From: Elymus sibiricus
Taxonomy: Eukaryota; Streptophyta; Magnoliopsida; Poales; Poaceae
Assembly (NCBI GenBank): GCA_039707655.1
Contig: CM077670.1
Coordinates: 147,602,001-147,666,000, forward strand
Length of the DNA stretch: 64,000 bases
Reading direction: 5' to 3'
Part shown: in pieces, positions 45,863 to 56,617 of the stretch
How positions within the stretch are numbered: position 1 is the stretch's first letter
Layout: each line of letters opens with the position of its first letter
Made by a program: the position numbers and the translations under genes
Notes under the pieces: model-generated
The model's input: the letters and a program-made list of their open reading frames with translations, nothing else
Told to the model about the DNA's origin: nothing
The model's database searches: none

Positions 45863-47791
45863 CTATGCACCTTTGAGCTGCTCGAATAATTCATTGATGT
45901 TGGGGAGTGGATATTTATTCTTGATTGTCTTCTTATTCATAGGGCGGTAATCAACGCAAACTCTTTCTGTGCCATCTTTTTTCTTAACAAAGAGAACTCC
46001 ACAACCCCAAGGAGATGAACTCGGTCTGATCAAACCTAGACGCTCTTGTTCATCGAGATGTCTCTTCAATTCTTTCAGCTCTTCTAGCCCAAGCTTGTAG
46101 GGGCGTTTCCATATGGGTTCTGTGTCGGGATCGAGCTCAATGACAAACTCAACAGGCCGGTGAGGAGGCATTCCTGGCAACTCTTCTGGAAAAACATCCT
46201 CATATTCACATACCACTGGAATTTGAGATATGGCATTAATCTCACCTTTCACATTGAGGGAGAATAGCCGAACAGTGTCATCACGAGCAGCAAAGATAAT
46301 AACATCTTCAGAAGGATGAGTCAATTGAATTTCCTTGGCCACACAATCAAGAGAAGCCTTGTGCTTGGAGAGCCAATTCATGCCGAGAATAAGATCAATA
46401 TCAGAATTCCCAAGTACCATTGGATCAGCCAGAAAAGAATAATTGCCCATCTTGATGTTGACATTAGGAACTACCACGTTAGCTCTCATTGACAAACCCG
46501 GAGAAACAACACCCATAGGTTTTTCCAGATATGTCGAAGTGAATTCATGCTTTGCAAAAAATGGTCTTGACATGAAACAATGCGATGCACCAGTATCAAA
46601 CAAGACTCTAGCAGGAATAGAATTAACTAAGAGATTACCCATGATCACTTCAGAAGACTCCTCTGCTTGAGCTGAATTCACCATGTTCACTCTTGCAGAC
46701 TTGGGATTATGTTTGACCATAGCATTGCTTGGAGGTCTGCCTGGAGGAGGAGGCGGAAGGCGCCTCTGAGTGGACTTGTTAGCAAAGTGCCCTTGCTGCC
46801 CACACTTGTGACAAGTAACCTCTGAGAGTGGGCGAGAAAACTGAGGTGGAGGACCGCCTGTCCTGGGAGCCTGAGGTCTCTGCTGGTACACTTGGTTGGG
46901 TGGGTGGGAAGAACCACGACCACCAAACTGCTTCTGCTGATGTTGAGGACGAAACTGAGGAGGAGGAGGTAACCAGAACTTCTGCTGCTTGGCAACCACT
47001 TGAGACGAGGAAGAAGAGTGAACTGCATCTCTGATTCTCTTCTTAGAAGCATCAAACTTGATATGAGCAGATTCTTGCTTGAGTGCCATGTTATAGAACT
47101 GATCAAACTCAGGCGGATTGACTTGGATGAGAGCAAGCTGTAGGTCCTCTCTCAGACCACCTCGGAACTGGTAAGTCTTGCTCTTGTCATCTGGAATGTC
47201 TTGCTTGGCATATCGAGCGAGATTCTGGAACTCGGTGTTATACTGGTAGACAGACATGCTTCCTTGCTTGAGGTTTCTGAATCTCTCACGCATCTCCTCA
47301 AACACACTTGACAGAATGTGATGTGCTCTAAAATCACGACAGAAGTCGGTCCAAGTGATGACTCGACCACCTCTTGATTCTTTGTACTGCTGCCACCACT
47401 CGGTTGCCTGGACCTTGAGCTGGAAAGAAGCGAACTTGACATAGTCCTCAGGTCTGACATTGCTGCACTCGAAGTGTTTGTTGATATCCACTAACCAATC
47501 GTCAGCATTAAGAGGCTGAGTGCACGAACTGCAGGACTTGGGCTGGTTGCTGAGAAACTGGTTGAGAGTAGCATATTGAGGTTGATTGTTGAAAAACCCC
47601 TGGCCTTGATTTTCTTGGTTGCCCTGGTTCGCCTGATACCCTTGCATAAGCTGAAGCAGCATCTGAGTATTGGCGTTGGTGGCTGCCATCAAAGCTTGCC
47701 ATGCCTCCGGAGGCGGAGGTGGAGGAGGAGGTGGACGGTCTGACTGCTCCCCGTCATCACGGGTCAGATTCCCACGGGTTGCGGGAGCCAT
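45863..47791 (-). pseudogene. Tekay-1 gag, protease and RT N-half
   Basis: The likely start is the ATG at 47789-47791 (MAPATRGNL), not the ATG 11 codons upstream. A proline run and Gln/Asn-rich segment lead to the capsid-like block [28 protein letters not shown] and [21 protein letters not shown] knuckle, [14 protein letters not shown] (about 46795), has its last Cys replaced by Ser. The protease motif is [11 protein letters not shown] (about 46600), followed by the RT start with [14 protein letters not shown] and [17 protein letters not shown]. It stops at TAG 45863-45865 at the RT junction KGA|VFSKLD. Confidence 0.85.
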
Positions 47792-48683
47792 CCTAAAGAT
47801 GATGACAACCGTTAGAATCTTCAATGAGACAATTGAAAAGCTGAATCAACGGATAGATATTGCAACATAAGTCTTCACAAGCTAGCATCCGAACAGAAAA
47901 TGTATGAATGCATTCCGAAAGATAGATGATACACCAAAGATTGAGAAGCCACTTGGAAAGATTGTTAGAATAATGCACAAGGTAACGAAGGTGGAAACAA
48001 ACATATGATAGACCCCATATCGTATCATGTGTATGTTGAAAAGATATCCTAGGTGATACTTGAATTCCCCTAGGAACTCCCAAAATTTACGGTTATGCAA
48101 TCTGGTCCAACGAGTACAAGGAGCAAAATATCATCACACAACTCCTAGCGGAATTCTACACTCCAAATGTACCGCCTCCATCAACACATAACCAAAATCT
48201 CGGAAACTCGTGTACCTCAGACCTTCGGAAGGAACATCCGCTATGCTAGCCATGGCAATACATCTGGGTGCTCTCCCCAGTACTGGGTGGCGTCAAACTC
48301 CTCTCACCACAAACAAGATAGAAGAGTCTTTTCGATGTCGGCGACCTCTGGCATTCAGGAACTGAAACGATAGCGTGTGTGACAAAACCCCTTGAAGCTC
48401 AACTCCCCGGAACAAAGTCTAGGCAGACAGGAGGCACCAAGAACAGAGTCGCGTCACACCGATATCACAGCTATTCCAAAAATACTCGCGTGATCCAAAC
48501 AAAAATTGAGTGAGAAGAGTAGTAGAATCAAAACACCTACGCCACAATTCCTCACTAGAGCGACGTAGGGGATAAGGAATAAAAAGAAGTCCTACTCTCT
48601 GATATATAGCTAGGACTCAAAATAGTTTTTACTTCTAGACTTGTCAACGGTTCGATCAATCAAGGGGCTCCAATAGTTGGTGT
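47792..48683 (-). other. Tekay-1 leader
   Basis: Between the primer site and gag. No gene recognised. Confidence 0.6.
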
Positions 48684-48697
48684 GGCTCTGATTACCA
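48684..48697 (-). other. Primer binding site of Tekay-1, variant
   Basis: The minus strand reads TGGTAATCAGAGCC, the initiator-Met pattern TGGTATCAGAGCC with one extra A. It lies three bases from the LTR. Confidence 0.75.
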
Positions 48698-48700
48698 ACT

Positions 48701-51700
48701 TGTAACGCCCAAGATGAAGCTCTATCCTGATCACGTGGTGAAGTCGTGATTGGGGCTGAACCTCATTTTGTACGCATAGCAAGGTGGTTCTCATACACAT
48801 ACAATACTAAAAAGATGTGAGTACCAGATAAAGGCTTACACTCACCACATGCTACAGCATTTAATACATATCATCAAACATCATACAATCATCCAAATGA
48901 AAGGCAGGGTCCAACTACGGACGAAATCAAACGATAAAATCACCACCCTGCTATTATCCCCGGATCAACCGACTAGGACCCGCTACTGATCGTCTGGCAA
49001 CGACACGTACATACGAGCACGCTCCTCGTTATACTCCCACTGGAGCTCTGTACCATCACCTGTGTCTGTCTTAGAAGTACCTAAAACTGTTGTTGTAGTA
49101 AACTGTGAGCCACGGGGACTCAGCAATCTCATTACCCAAGGTATCAAAACTAACAAAGCTTAATGGGTGAGGTATGGTTAAGTGGTGAGGTTGCAGCAAG
49201 CACTAAGCATGTTTATATCTGGCTAACTTACGAGTACAAGAATAAGATGAGTGTTCTACGCATAACGGGCGCAAATTTAATATGATCAAGAAGTGATCCT
49301 GAACACCTACTTACAATTCAAACATAACCCCACCGTGTTCTCTTCCCGAACTCCCTCGAAAAGAGACAATCATGGTTACGCACACTGCTGATGTATTTTA
49401 ATTAGAATTAGTGTCAAGTTCTCTACAATCGGAGGTTATAAATATCCAAGTCGCCACATAACCGCGGGCATGGCTTTCCGAAAGATATAACCCTATAGGG
49501 GTGTTCTGACCTAGTCCATCACAAACCAACACAAGCCGCGGTGGAAAAACCTCAACCTCGAGATAGCCCGATCAACCTAGAGACAGCCCGAAGTATCCTC
49601 GGAATTCCCGGTGCACAAAACATTTCGACAATGGTAAAACAAAACTAGCAAGACCTCCCGACGTGCCGACACCCTAATTGGAGCCGCGCGTATCTTGAAA
49701 TCAGGCCACGACGGATAAGCAAAGCTTACAGTTAGCTGTGTCCCAAGTTTCCAAGGGGGCACCGCAAGGTGCTCTGTTTTGAACCAACACTCATGAGGAG
49801 CACTGGCCCGGGTTGTTCATTAAGAATCTGCGTGTTAATTACTCCCTATGCAAATTTTAGTTATTATTAGGCAAATGGTAAAACCAATGTTGGGCCTTGC
49901 TGGAAGAGTTTTATTCAAAGCGAACTGTCAAGAGGGTCCGATTACCCTTGAGCATGTTAGGAACGCTAATCAAGGATCATAACACCGGTATTACGAAAAC
50001 TAAGGCGGCATGAGTGGAACAAAACACCAGGGAAAAGGCTGAGCCTTCCACACACACAACCAAGTATATAGATACATTAATTAAATAAGAGATATTGTGA
50101 TATCCCAACATATCCATATCCCAACATGGAACAACCTGCACTGCACCTGCAACTAGCAACGCTATAAGAGGGGCTGAGCAAAGCGGTAACATAGCCAAAC
50201 AACGGTTTGCTGGGTAGTGGAGGTTAGAGGTTGTATCATGGCATATGGGAGGCTGACAGACAAGTGGTAGGTAGCGAGACATAGCGATAGCAACGAGACA
50301 ACTAGCAAGCAAAGATAGTAGTGATATCAAGGGTAATGATCATCTTGCCTGAAGTGTCTTCAGTAGGATAGTAACTCTGCTCCTCGAACACGTTCTCAAC
50401 AGGACCCTCGAACTCGGAATCATCTCTCGGTACTACCCATAAGAAAGAACAAGCACCGAAATAAACAAACAATCATGGCATAGATGCACGAGCAAAAGAT
50501 GCATGCATGAATGGAGTAACGGTGCTATCGGAACGACAGAAATGGTAACGAGATGTGAACGGTGAAGGAAAAGATGGATATGGGAAAAATCCTGGCAACC
50601 CAAGTATGCCACTGGAAAGAATGGAAGATTTTGCATGAAATCGATATAAAGATCACGAAGAATGGATGCGTAGAACTCAAATGGTGAGCAAAACAAATAT
50701 GCAATGCAATCTGCCATTAACAGCAACATGGCAACTTAGACACATCAAAACAGCAAGCTACAGTACTCTAAAATGCTCATACAAGATATGTGGTTGAAGT
50801 ATGCTAGATGCACAGTAATTCATTCCATAGGTTCAAATTCATTAGCATCACAGATTAATTGGAATGAAGACAACAAGATGCAAAGATAATATTACAGCTG
50901 AAAATAACAGATTATATGCTGACAGAAACAATGGCAGTCAGTATTATCATGGTGGTTATAGCAGGCAAATCAACTCCAAAATGCAAGAAATTAATATGCA
51001 CCTACAGTATACATGGCATAGATCATTTCATTACATTGTCACAAATTCATAGGATGCATAGATTCATCACAAACGGGCTCACAAGATGCAACTTATTGTT
51101 GACAGCAAACTGGTACATTGACTAGGTATGTTTACAAGCGTGTGGCACTCTTATCATGGCATATCATGGCATGAAATAAATACTAACAGCAACATGACAT
51201 GAAAATGCTCCAAACTCATGTTGACAAGATGTTCATTTGACAAAAGCATTAATTCACACAAAAATAACAAAATGATATATTATGCAAAAAGACATGCACA
51301 CAAACTTGCTCAAATGATAAAACTAATGCCACAGATGGATTAGTTGGATTTTTCTACCCCAATTTGATATATAATATGCATATGTTCCTATATGAAAAAT
51401 GCACACAATTGTAAATAACATAATACTGCCTAAAAATGGAAACCTCAGGATATGCCAAAGGGGGGAAGCTGGGCTCGAACCCAGGACCTCCTGGAGGCGT
51501 GAGGGCGTGGGTGACCACTGGGATAGCTAGGTGTTTGTGATAGGATGGCGCCCTGACATGTAGATGATCTACATCAGAGGGACGAGCTATTGGCCGCGGA
51601 TGCACGGGGATCTCGCCGGCAATGGCAGCGGCAAACACGGCGGCGATAGCAGGCACAGAGCTGCAGCGGGGGTGCGGGAATGTTGTGGGAGGACGTGAGC

Positions 51701-53221
51701 GAGTTGCGGCTGCTAGTGGGTGGCACACGCGTGCGGTTGCTCGAGTATGAGCTTTTGCTTGTCTCGGGCATGGTGGTGACGCGTGAGGTAGGAGAAAAAG
51801 GGGGAGCACGCGCAGGTGCAGAGGCGTGCGGGTGCTGCGGTAGGGTGATGCGTGCACGGGGCATGCGCCATGAGGAGATCCGGAGCGGGAATGGCTTGCA
51901 CATGCCACAGGACAAACACACAAAAAAACAACCTTGGCCGGAGCACTGGTAACGCAATGTTGGCACAAACGTAGCGACACATACAGGGATCGATGGGCGA
52001 CGGGAAGGAGCAGGGAGGTGCGGCTGCTCACCTAGTGTCCCCAGGACATGGAGGTGTGGCCGGAGAGGTGATGGAGACGGCGCGTCGACGCGCGGAACTT
52101 GCCGATCTTGGCGTACGGGAAGAAGAGGAAGAAGAGGTCGGGGAAGAGGCGATCCGAGGTGGTGATGAGGTGAGGGAGGTTGCTTCCATTGACCTGAGGC
52201 TTCGCGTGGCCACAGACGAAGGAGAGGAGGCACGGGAGGCTATCCCGAGCATGAGCTCGAGCTCGCTCGGGCCATGGCAGACGCGGCTGTGAGGTGGCTT
52301 ACCTGGGCGGCGGCTAGGGCAGGAGAGGAGGGGAATCGGTCGAGGGAGGCTAGGGCTAGGGCTAGGACACGCTTTATAGGGGATAGGGACGCCGGACGGC
52401 CGTCAAATCATCGAGCTCGTCGACGTGGCTCCTCTGGATGGTCTGCCGTACAGGAGGAGGAAGGTACTGTGGCTAGCGGGCTGGGTGGCTGTCCTGGCTG
52501 GGCTGCTGTTGTAAGTGGGCTGCTGGGTGGCTCGGGTAAGTGGGCTACTGGTGCTCCTCTCCCCCTGTCTCTTTTCATTTCTTTTAATTTCTTCAGACAG
52601 AAAAATAAAGACAGAAAAGCACAGGAAGCTAGGAGAGGGTGGAAGCTAAGATGAAAATATTTCTGGACTGCAGGGATAATTTAGGTTTTGAATAAAATGT
52701 CCTGGCATTATTAACAGACAGAAAAATAAATCAGGTTTGACTTAAACTCAAACTTGAGCCATTTTTGAATCTGTCTAGAACATTTTCAAAACTTCTGAAA
52801 CTTGGTGGATAGGCATATGGAATGGTCTTGAGAATTTAGAAATATAGTGGACATTAAATTGGGACAGAGTTATATCCACATGGAATAAAATGGAAAGGAA
52901 GAAGAAGGTGATGAACATGCGTGGGAGAAAAACATTGACCTGAGAGGAAGATGGCAAGGTAGGGGAAAACACACAAGCATACATGAGCACTACAACATCA
53001 TGAAGAATGCAATGCACATGGTGATCATGATGAAATACAACAATGACAAGAGGCACAAAGCAGCATAATAGTGATGAACATGGCATGCAACAAGTAAAGG
53101 AAAAATGCAACACAAATATAATGGTGCAACATATATCATAACAAACATGGACTCCATACATGGTAACATGGTAACATGGTTGAGGTTACAAAATAGGAAG
53201 GATCACACTTGTGGTGTTACA
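48701..53221 (-). repeat. Tekay-1 5' LTR
   Basis: 4521 bp, about 56 shorter than the 3' LTR. Most of the difference is a block of about 52 bases present at 41474-41526 and absent near 51454. Confidence 0.85.
51465..51540 (-). other. tRNA-like / SINE-like segment inside the Tekay-1 LTR
   Basis: On the minus strand, a box A-like TAGCTATCCCAGTGG is followed about 35 bases later by GGGTTCGAGCCC, close to a Pol III box B (GGTTCGANTCC). In the other LTR (41541-41618) the box B has changed to GAGTTCGAGCCC. No tRNA cloverleaf is claimed. Confidence 0.35.
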
Positions 53222-53226
53222 GATGA
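53222..53226. repeat. Target site duplication of Tekay-1, right copy (GATGA)
   Basis: Matches 38711-38715. Confidence 0.85.
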
Positions 53227-53869
53227 ACTCCTCGACCGCCAGTTTAAACGCTTCTTCGGAGGCGCGGGGGAGAAGGGAGGGAGCCCGGAGCGGACCGGGT
53301 CGTAAATGGGGACATCGGTGAAATAAAACCACTCGGAGACCCATGTCTCGACGTCCTCTTTAGGTGTGCCAAGGAAATAGCTAGCCCCGGCAATTCGGCT
53401 ACACCACGGCCCCTCCAACCTCATGAATTTCTTATCTTGGGATCAGGGCATCATGCAAAAATATTTCCTCCATAAACAGAAGTGGGCCTCGCAGCCAAGG
53501 TACATCTCGCAGGGGGTGACAAAACTCGTGATATGCAAGATGGAATTGGGGGTGAGATGGTGGAGCTGGATCCCATAAAACTCTAATAGACCCCTTAAGA
53601 AATGGATGGATAGGAAATCCAAGACCTCGTAGAAGGAAGGGGACGAAACAGACTCCTCCCCCCCCCCCCCCATGTGGTGTCCGGTGATTATCGGCATGCA
53701 CCTTGCCATCGATGGACATCAGGCCAGGGTGAGTGGATGTAAGATCAGAATCGGGCAAATAGTCCTGAGTGGCAAGCCGATCTAGTTGGAGACGGGTAAT
53801 GGAGAAACTTCCCCATTCACCCGAAAGTAGCCCGTGGGGACGCTTCGACGAGCTCACGGTGCCTGACAT
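53227..53869 (-). pseudogene. Tat-B antisense ORF, N-terminal Transposase_28-like exon
   Basis: The ATG complement is at 53867-53869 (MSGTVSSSKRPHG). The Transposase_28-like domain is visible as VCFVPFLLRGLGFPIHPFL, then in other frames FYGIQLHHLTPNSILHI and ASYFLGTPKEDVETWVSEWF, and finally EEAFKLAVEEF running into the Tekay insertion. A run of 14 C residues (53658-53671) lies between the frames and explains one frame change. The gene is antisense to Tat-B and its 3' LTR is to the right, as in the other Tat elements. Confidence 0.65.
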
Positions 53870-54322
53870 TGCGAGAGCTTTTGGGCTTGGTTGGAAGGAT
53901 TTCGTGCTGGAGCAAGATGGGGGAATGCTGGGGTAAAATAGTCGTTGTGACCCTAGCTCATTAAATACCCTGGAAGGTCAGGCGATAGGGGACGTTTCGA
54001 CATCCATCCATCAATACACCTGTTCCCCAGCCGCGCGAGAATCAAGGAAAATTATAAGATAATACTTGGACCACGCTTGGTTGGTCCCGTCTGCTAGCTC
54101 CAGTAGCAAGTCTTCAGATTGCACGATGCGAAAGTTTTCCCGGTCCGAAGTATCTTGATGCCTAGAATCTCGAGCCAAGGAACCTCTGAGAAAAACCTCG
54201 GATATAAATGCGAATCATCAAGGGAAGAACTCGCCTGCCTAGTTGAAGATGCCAAGGCCGAAGAACCTTTTTCTGAGGATGGGGCTGCAGTCTTCGGCTT
54301 CGAAGACCAGTTCAGGGGTTAT
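53870..54322 (-). promoter_or_regulatory. Tat-B sequence between aORF start and 3' LTR
   Basis: Expected site of the antisense gene's promoter and leader. I see no TATA box as clear as in Tat-C and Tat-D. It ends in a TTCAGGGGTTAT tract against the LTR. Confidence 0.4.
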
Positions 54323-54803
54323 TGACGGTGTCCTGGACTAAGGGGTGCTAACCAGTACGGCCCACAGTCCAAGGGCTGGGCCCATGGCCCGCTGATCACT
54401 AGAAGGAAGGACGACCAAGGCCACGAACCTCAGCGAGATCAAGATGGAAACCTATGAAGACTTGGCGTGTACTTCAAGGATTGCTCTGCAGCGGACGTAT
54501 TGATAACTGACCATGTATATGACCTAGGTACCCCCGGTGTGTATATAAGCCGAGGGGTTTAGTCTTTAGGGACAGAATTCACCAGCCTGAGGGTTTAGAA
54601 CATGATCATACGATCTCCAGGTAGATCATCTTGTACTCTGTACCCCATCACATCAATACAATCAAAGCAGGACGTAGGGTTTTACCTCTTTGAGAGGGCC
54701 CGAACCTGGGTAAATATCGTCTCCCTTCGTCTACTGTTACCATCATTCTAAGACCCACAGCTCGGGACCCCATATCCGAGATCCGCCGGTTTTAGCACCG
54801 ACA
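54323..54803 (+). repeat. Tat-B 3' LTR
   Basis: 481 bp, TGACGGTGTCCTGGACTA to TTTTAGCACCGACA. A TATA box (TGTATATAAGCC, about 54541) and a GTAGGGTTTTACCTC block near the end are typical of grass gypsy LTRs. The right flank GCGGG is the expected duplication; the partner is outside the window. Confidence 0.75.
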
Positions 54804-54913
54804 GCGGGCGCAATTATTTCTTTTTACTAGGCCCACCCACATCGTGACCCGGGCATGCGCGCCGGCCTTTGACCATTTTTCAAAAGAATGTTGTGGGCGG
54901 GCTCGGGGGCTAC
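54804..54913 (+). other. Internal 3' remnant of the element carrying LTR-A
   Basis: Ends in GGGCTCGGGGGCTAC, the tract that precedes many grass gypsy 3' LTRs. No gene. Confidence 0.4.
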
Positions 54914-55870
54914 TAACGGAACATCAAACCATGGGGTATGCCAAAATATTATACATACGCGCCTCCCCAGAAAAAATCTGGCATAGCGAAACAATAAGAT
55001 GGAAAACACGGTGCGGTAACAAAAGAGATTGGATCCAGAGGTAGAAAACACGGGTCTCACACAAAAATGAACAACCATAGAAGATCCCGAGCAGGTCCCT
55101 GACATCATCCGTGACAAACCCGGGGGCTGCCTCCCCGAGCAGAGGGGACAGGCGTCAGCCAAAGGAGGTGGCCTTGCCGCGCACTCCACCGACCAGGCAT
55201 TAAATGCTAACCCAGGCTACGTAGATAGCCCGGCGCAGGGCTATGACTAGGGCCATCATCATGACAACCCAAGGGGTCTGTGACAAGACCAGACGCTGGC
55301 ACGACATAAAATAGCAAGACGGCGGTGCGGCACGTCACGTCAGGGAAGGTAGTCGAGTGCCTAGTAGGGCGCGGTGTCAGCTCATCTAGTGCCTGGCGTC
55401 AGAGCCAAGTGGACTAATCAAACCGACTACCAATTTGTACATTTTCTTTGTATCATTTTAATAGACCAACTATGGTGCCCCCCAGGCCTATATAAGGGGA
55501 GGATCATGGTCGAATAGAGGACAAGAAGAAATAGATTCACATCCTGCACCACACCCATTGGAGATCCGTAGAAGAGAAAAGTAGGAGGAAGGAGAAAGAG
55601 AGAGAGATTTAGAGGTGATTGGGCACTCTAGTTAGTACCAGACTACCACTTTTGTAACACCCAAGCACTTGTACTCCACTCTCATATGAAATAACAACAG
55701 GAAGTAGGGTTTTATGCCCAGATGGCGGCCTGAACCTGTATAAAATCCTTTGTGTTCTTGCTTTCTCTGTCTGCCTTTGGTAGCTAATTGACTAGGCGTT
55801 TTATCCCCTGGCCGGACACATAAATACAGGGTATCCTTGATCCCTGGTGTCTGGAGAACACACTCCGACA
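54914..55870 (+). repeat. LTR-A, 3' LTR of an outer gypsy element
   Basis: 957 bp from TAACGGAACATC (first dinucleotide TA, possibly decayed TG) to CACACTCCGACA. The TATA box CCTATATAAGGGG is at about 55483. Its right edge abuts the B3-like exon. Confidence 0.5.
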
Positions 55871-56019
55871 GCTATGAACCTTGACCATCCTTTAGCATTA
55901 ATCGTCATGCGACCATCCTTCCTACTTATGGTATATTGCGCAGGTTCATTTACACCATGACTATGCATGGTAAGAGAAACTTGGCCACAGTTGCCCGGAT
56001 TATTGAATGACTCCCTCAT
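55871..56019 (-). pseudogene. Possible B3-domain gene fragment
   Basis: A minus-strand frame reads CGQVSLTMHSHGVNE then YTISRKDGRMTINAKGWSRF and is cut by LTR-A right after FIA. The 'GR..I..KGW..F' pattern resembles the core of the plant B3 DNA-binding domain, found in plant transcription factors. A TTTGCAAATAG or nearby AG could be the 3' splice site (56005-56045). Only about 45 residues remain, so the match is weak and other plant domains are possible. It is the only host-gene-like sequence in the window. Confidence 0.35.
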
Positions 56020-56189
56020 TGCTCACGGAATTTTCTATTTGCAAACAAGAAGACATACACCAACAGTTAGATCAACGCAGTGAATCATGTGAAACAACAT
56101 GGAAAGATAAAAGAACGAAGCACTTGAGCTATCCCATACTTCTAAAAACAGTTAAGATGACGGTGTCTGTAAGAACTTTGGTATATGCA

Positions 56190-56420
56190 GTGCGAACTAT
56201 AGCCCAGTCTGTTGCCAGTGCAAGTGTTGGTTCTGTTGCCGCTGCCCGTGGCGGTGCGACTGCTGGTGCAAGTTCAAGTTCAAGTGCTGGTGTAGGTGCC
56301 AGAGCCGTTGCTGGTGCCCGTGGTGGTGCGACTGCTGGTGGCGCTGCTGCTGCCAGAGACGGTGCGAGTTCTGGAGCTGGTGCCGGTGTCGAAGAAGGTG
56401 CCGGAGCTGAATATTGATGT
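56190..56420. repeat. GCTGGTGC-type degenerate minisatellite
   Basis: Triplet-based repeats with a duplicated unit, CCCGTGGCGGTGCGACTGC (56247) and CCCGTGGTGGTGCGACTGC (56313). Long frames are open on both strands (Ala/Gly-rich on plus; Gln/His-rich or Ser/Thr-rich on minus), as expected of triplet repeats. On the minus strand it lies upstream of the B3-like exon and could be a coding linker of the same gene. Confidence 0.5.
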
Positions 56421-56523
56421 ACTGCCCGTGCACATCGTCAGGTCTTCCAGCTCATACGGCATGACTTTAAGAACTTGATCTTCCCAGCCGTCCTGGTTTT
56501 AATTCCAACATAAACCAATATTT

Positions 56524-56590
56524 TATTACTTCCTTTGTTCACAAATATAAGATGATTTTCGATATTTCAATATAAGACTACATACATACA
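56524..56590. mobile_element. Stowaway-like MITE remnant
   Basis: TACTTCCTTTGTTCACAAAT followed by ATAAGATGATTTTCGATATT resembles the common CTCCCTCCGTTC...AAATATAAGA ends of grass Stowaway MITEs. Only one end is seen. Confidence 0.4.
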
Positions 56591-56617
56591 AAAATGAGTT
56601 AATAAATAAACAAAAAC

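Larger units (their letters stand above)
38716..53221 (-). mobile_element. Complete Ty3/gypsy chromovirus, Tekay/Del-like (Tekay-1)
   Basis: 14.5 kb element on the minus strand: 5' LTR 48701-53221, primer site 48684-48697, one gag-pol frame 47791-43300, polypurine tract 43293-43305, 3' LTR 38716-43292, TSD GATGA. Integrase followed by a chromodomain-like end supports a Tekay/Del chromovirus. Inactive, with in-frame stops in RT and around the chromodomain. Confidence 0.85.

Noticed and set aside
56007..56417. 136-codon Ala/Gly/Ser ORF
   Set aside because: Most of it is the triplet minisatellite, and the opposite strand is equally open. Not accepted as a gene on its own.
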